Shown here: positions 5,163-6,462 of the stretch, in pieces
How positions within the stretch are numbered: position 1 is the first letter of the stretch
Layout of the letters: each line of letters opens with the position of its first letter
Assembly (NCBI GenBank): GCA_039198835.1
Contig: JBCCTH010000165.1
Span: 1-6,462, forward strand
From: Shimia_B sp039198835
GTDB lineage: Bacteria > Pseudomonadota > Alphaproteobacteria > Rhodobacterales > Rhodobacteraceae
Direction of reading: 5' to 3'
Length of the DNA: 6,462 nt
Translations under genes and position numbers: made by a program
The notes under the pieces: model-generated
The model's database searches: none
The model's input: the letters and a program-made list of their open reading frames with translations, nothing else
Told to the model about the DNA's origin: nothing

Positions 5163-5192
5163 TGGGAAACACAAAAATAGAGCGAGAGCCGC

Positions 5193-6462
5193 ATGGACAT
5201 GGATCGTTGGGGGACAATCAAAGAAAACCTGAAGCGCACGATCGGGGCCAATGCCTATGCGTCTTGGATCGAGCCGCTCGAGTTGAAGGAAGTGAGCGAG
5301 GGCACGGCCGTCTTGCTCGCCCCGACGTCGTATATCGGTGACTTCGTTGAGCGAAACCACAAGGAGGCGATCATCTTCGGCTTTCGCTCTGAGGATATCG
5401 TCGTTGACCGGGTCCAGTTTGAGGTTTCGGCCACCCTTCCCAAGAAGCGCGCGCGCCCGGTCGCCACGGAGGCAGATGAGGCGCAGTTGATGCTCGACAC
5501 CGAAGGCGGACGGCTTGACCGCGAGTTCACATTCGAAAACTTCGTCGTGGGTAAGCCCAATGAGATGGCGTATGCAGCGTCAAAGCGCGTGGCCGAGCGC
5601 GGGCCGGTGATGTTCAATCCGCTTTTCCTCTATGGCGGCGTGGGGCTCGGCAAAACCCATCTGATGCATGCCATCGCCCATGAGCTGCAAGAAAAGCAGC
5701 CTGATCTGCGCGTCATGTTCCTGAGCGCTGAGCAGTTTATGTATCGCTTCATCCAGGCCTTGCGCGACCGCAAGATGATGGATTTCAAGCTCTTGTTCCG
5801 AAATGCGGATGTCTTGCTCGTGGATGATGTGCAATTCATCGCGGGCAAGGATTCAACGCAGGAAGAATTCTTCCACACGTTCAACGCGCTCGTCGATCAG
5901 GGCAAGCAAGTGATCATCTCGGCGGATAAGGCCCCCGGGGAGATCGCCGATCTCGAAGACCGGATCGCCAGTCGCCTGCAATCGGGGCTGGTTGTCGATC
6001 TTCATCCCACGGATTACGAGCTGCGCCTTGGCATTCTGCAATCGAAGGTCGAACAATATCGCCGCAATTACCCTGAATTGACGCTGCACGAGAGCGTGCT
6101 GCCCTATCTCGCGCACCGTATTTCGACCAATGTGCGTGTGCTCGAAGGCGCGCTCACGCGGCTCTTCGCGTTTGCATCGCTGGTCAAACGCGAGATCGAC
6201 GAAGATCTGACGAAGGATTGTCTCTCTGATATCCTGCGCCGTTCGGAACGCAAAACCACGGTGGAAGAGATCCAGAGGAAGGTCGCCGACCATTACAATA
6301 TCCGTTTGAGTGACATGCTCGGCCCGCGCCGTACGCGCAACCTCGCGCGGCCGCGTCAGATCGCGATGTATCTGTCCAAACAGCTCACAAGCCGCAGCCT
6401 GCCTGATATCGCGCGGCGCTTTGGCGGGCGCGATCATACGACCGTGATCCACGGCGTGCGCA
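5193..6462 (+). CDS. dnaA: DnaA, chromosomal replication initiator (3' end cut off by the window edge)
   Basis: DnaA is the AAA+ ATPase that binds DnaA boxes and opens the origin. Translation by hand gives 423 codons to the right edge, so only the last few tens of residues are missing. Domain I is about 1–80 (WGTIKENL near the start, then SWIEPLE) and domain II is a short linker of about 25 residues. The AAA+ domain begins near R107. Walker A is GGVGLGKTH at 148–156 with K154, and Walker B is LLVDD with D211 and D212. The arginine finger is R261 in DRIASR and sensor II is R315 in NVRVLEG. The K154, D211 and R261 positions all sit 24 below their E. coli counterparts. Domain IV includes RDHTTVIHG at 413–421, the DNA-binding signature, with Gly where E. 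coli has Ala. TAG at 5178–5180 is in frame, so the start is ATG 5193 or, less likely, ATG 5199. The Shine-Dalgarno is weak. rpsT lies upstream behind a terminator. Confidence 0.98.
   Translation, partial: MDMDRWGTIKENLKRTIGANAYASWIEPLELKEVSEGTAVLLAPTSYIGDFVERNHKEAIIFGFRSEDIVVDRVQFEVSATLPKKRARPVATEADEAQLMLDTEGGRLDREFTFENFVVGKPNEMAYAASKRVAERGPVMFNPLFLYGGVGLGKTHLMHAIAHELQEKQPDLRVMFLSAEQFMYRFIQALRDRKMMDFKLLFRNADVLLVDDVQFIAGKDSTQEEFFHTFNALVDQGKQVIISADKAPGEIADLEDRIASRLQSGLVVDLHPTDYELRLGILQSKVEQYRRNYPELTLHESVLPYLAHRISTNVRVLEGALTRLFAFASLVKREIDEDLTKDCLSDILRRSERKTTVEEIQRKVADHYNIRLSDMLGPRRTRNLARPRQIAMYLSKQLTSRSLPDIARRFGGRDHTTVIHGVR

Larger units (their letters stand above)
4800..5192 (+). other. Gene-free region between the rpsT terminator and dnaA
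   Basis: About 390 bases without a credible gene. Small frames on both strands lack ribosome binding sites and protein-like composition. The region is less GC-rich at its left end, has three GANTC sites (4822, 4842, 4900) and two TTGAGT repeats 14 bases apart (4840, 4854). It also carries a 13-bp dyad GCGATT-C-AATCGC (4898–4910) and three inverted repeats before dnaA. I looked for DnaA boxes (TTATNCACA on either strand) and found none with fewer than two mismatches; the closest is CTTTGCACA near 4965. It most likely holds the dnaA promoter and a long leader. An origin is not supported. Confidence 0.7.

Noticed and set aside
4717..5192. Replication origin beside dnaA
   Set aside because: No DnaA boxes with fewer than two mismatches and no AT-rich unwinding stretch. 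Location near dnaA alone is not evidence in alphaproteobacteria.
4903..5217. 104-residue minus-strand frame in the region before dnaA
   Set aside because: It overlaps the dnaA start, has no ribosome binding site and a Ser/Cys/Pro-rich composition without domain pattern. It looks like noncoding DNA.
5853..6452. 199-residue open frame on the minus strand over dnaA
   Set aside because: It is antisense to the AAA+ and DNA-binding domains of dnaA. No start signal or family resemblance.

Overview
The window is a stretch of alphaproteobacterial chromosome, moderately GC-rich, with the gene order ubiB–ubiE | membrane protein–mutM–enoyl-CoA hydratase–rpsT–dnaA. I recognise this order, and the alphaproteobacterial forms of the proteins, from memory as typical of Rhodobacterales and their relatives. 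No search was run, so the family is inferred and no genus is proposed.

Left part (1–1886, minus strand): ubiE, a C-methyltransferase of ubiquinone synthesis, is followed after 142 bases by ubiB, the atypical kinase-like/ATPase of the same pathway. ubiB runs off the left edge, so its C-terminal third is missing. The spacer between the two holds nested GC-rich inverted repeats. A 90-base divergent region (1887–1976) separates ubiE from the plus-strand genes.

Middle part (1977–4300, plus strand): an unidentified small membrane protein with a PH-like C-terminal segment; mutM (formamidopyrimidine-DNA glycosylase), which starts at TTG behind two mutually exclusive perfect hairpins; and a short-chain enoyl-CoA hydratase 30 bases further on. 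None of these looks mobile or foreign. The membrane protein is the least expected member of the cluster.

Right part (4301–6462, plus strand): rpsT (ribosomal protein S20) with a strong intrinsic terminator, then about 390 bases without a gene, then dnaA, which is complete except for its last few tens of codons at the right edge. The region between the hydratase gene and dnaA contains six of the nine GANTC sites in the window, several inverted repeats and a candidate dnaA promoter with a long structured leader. No clear DnaA boxes are visible, so an origin cannot be claimed here.

The genes are mostly core housekeeping: quinone synthesis, DNA repair, fatty-acid oxidation, translation and replication initiation. 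I found no defence system, mobile element or CRISPR. The most interesting signals are regulatory: the mutM leader and the GANTC-dense, hairpin-rich dnaA upstream region.
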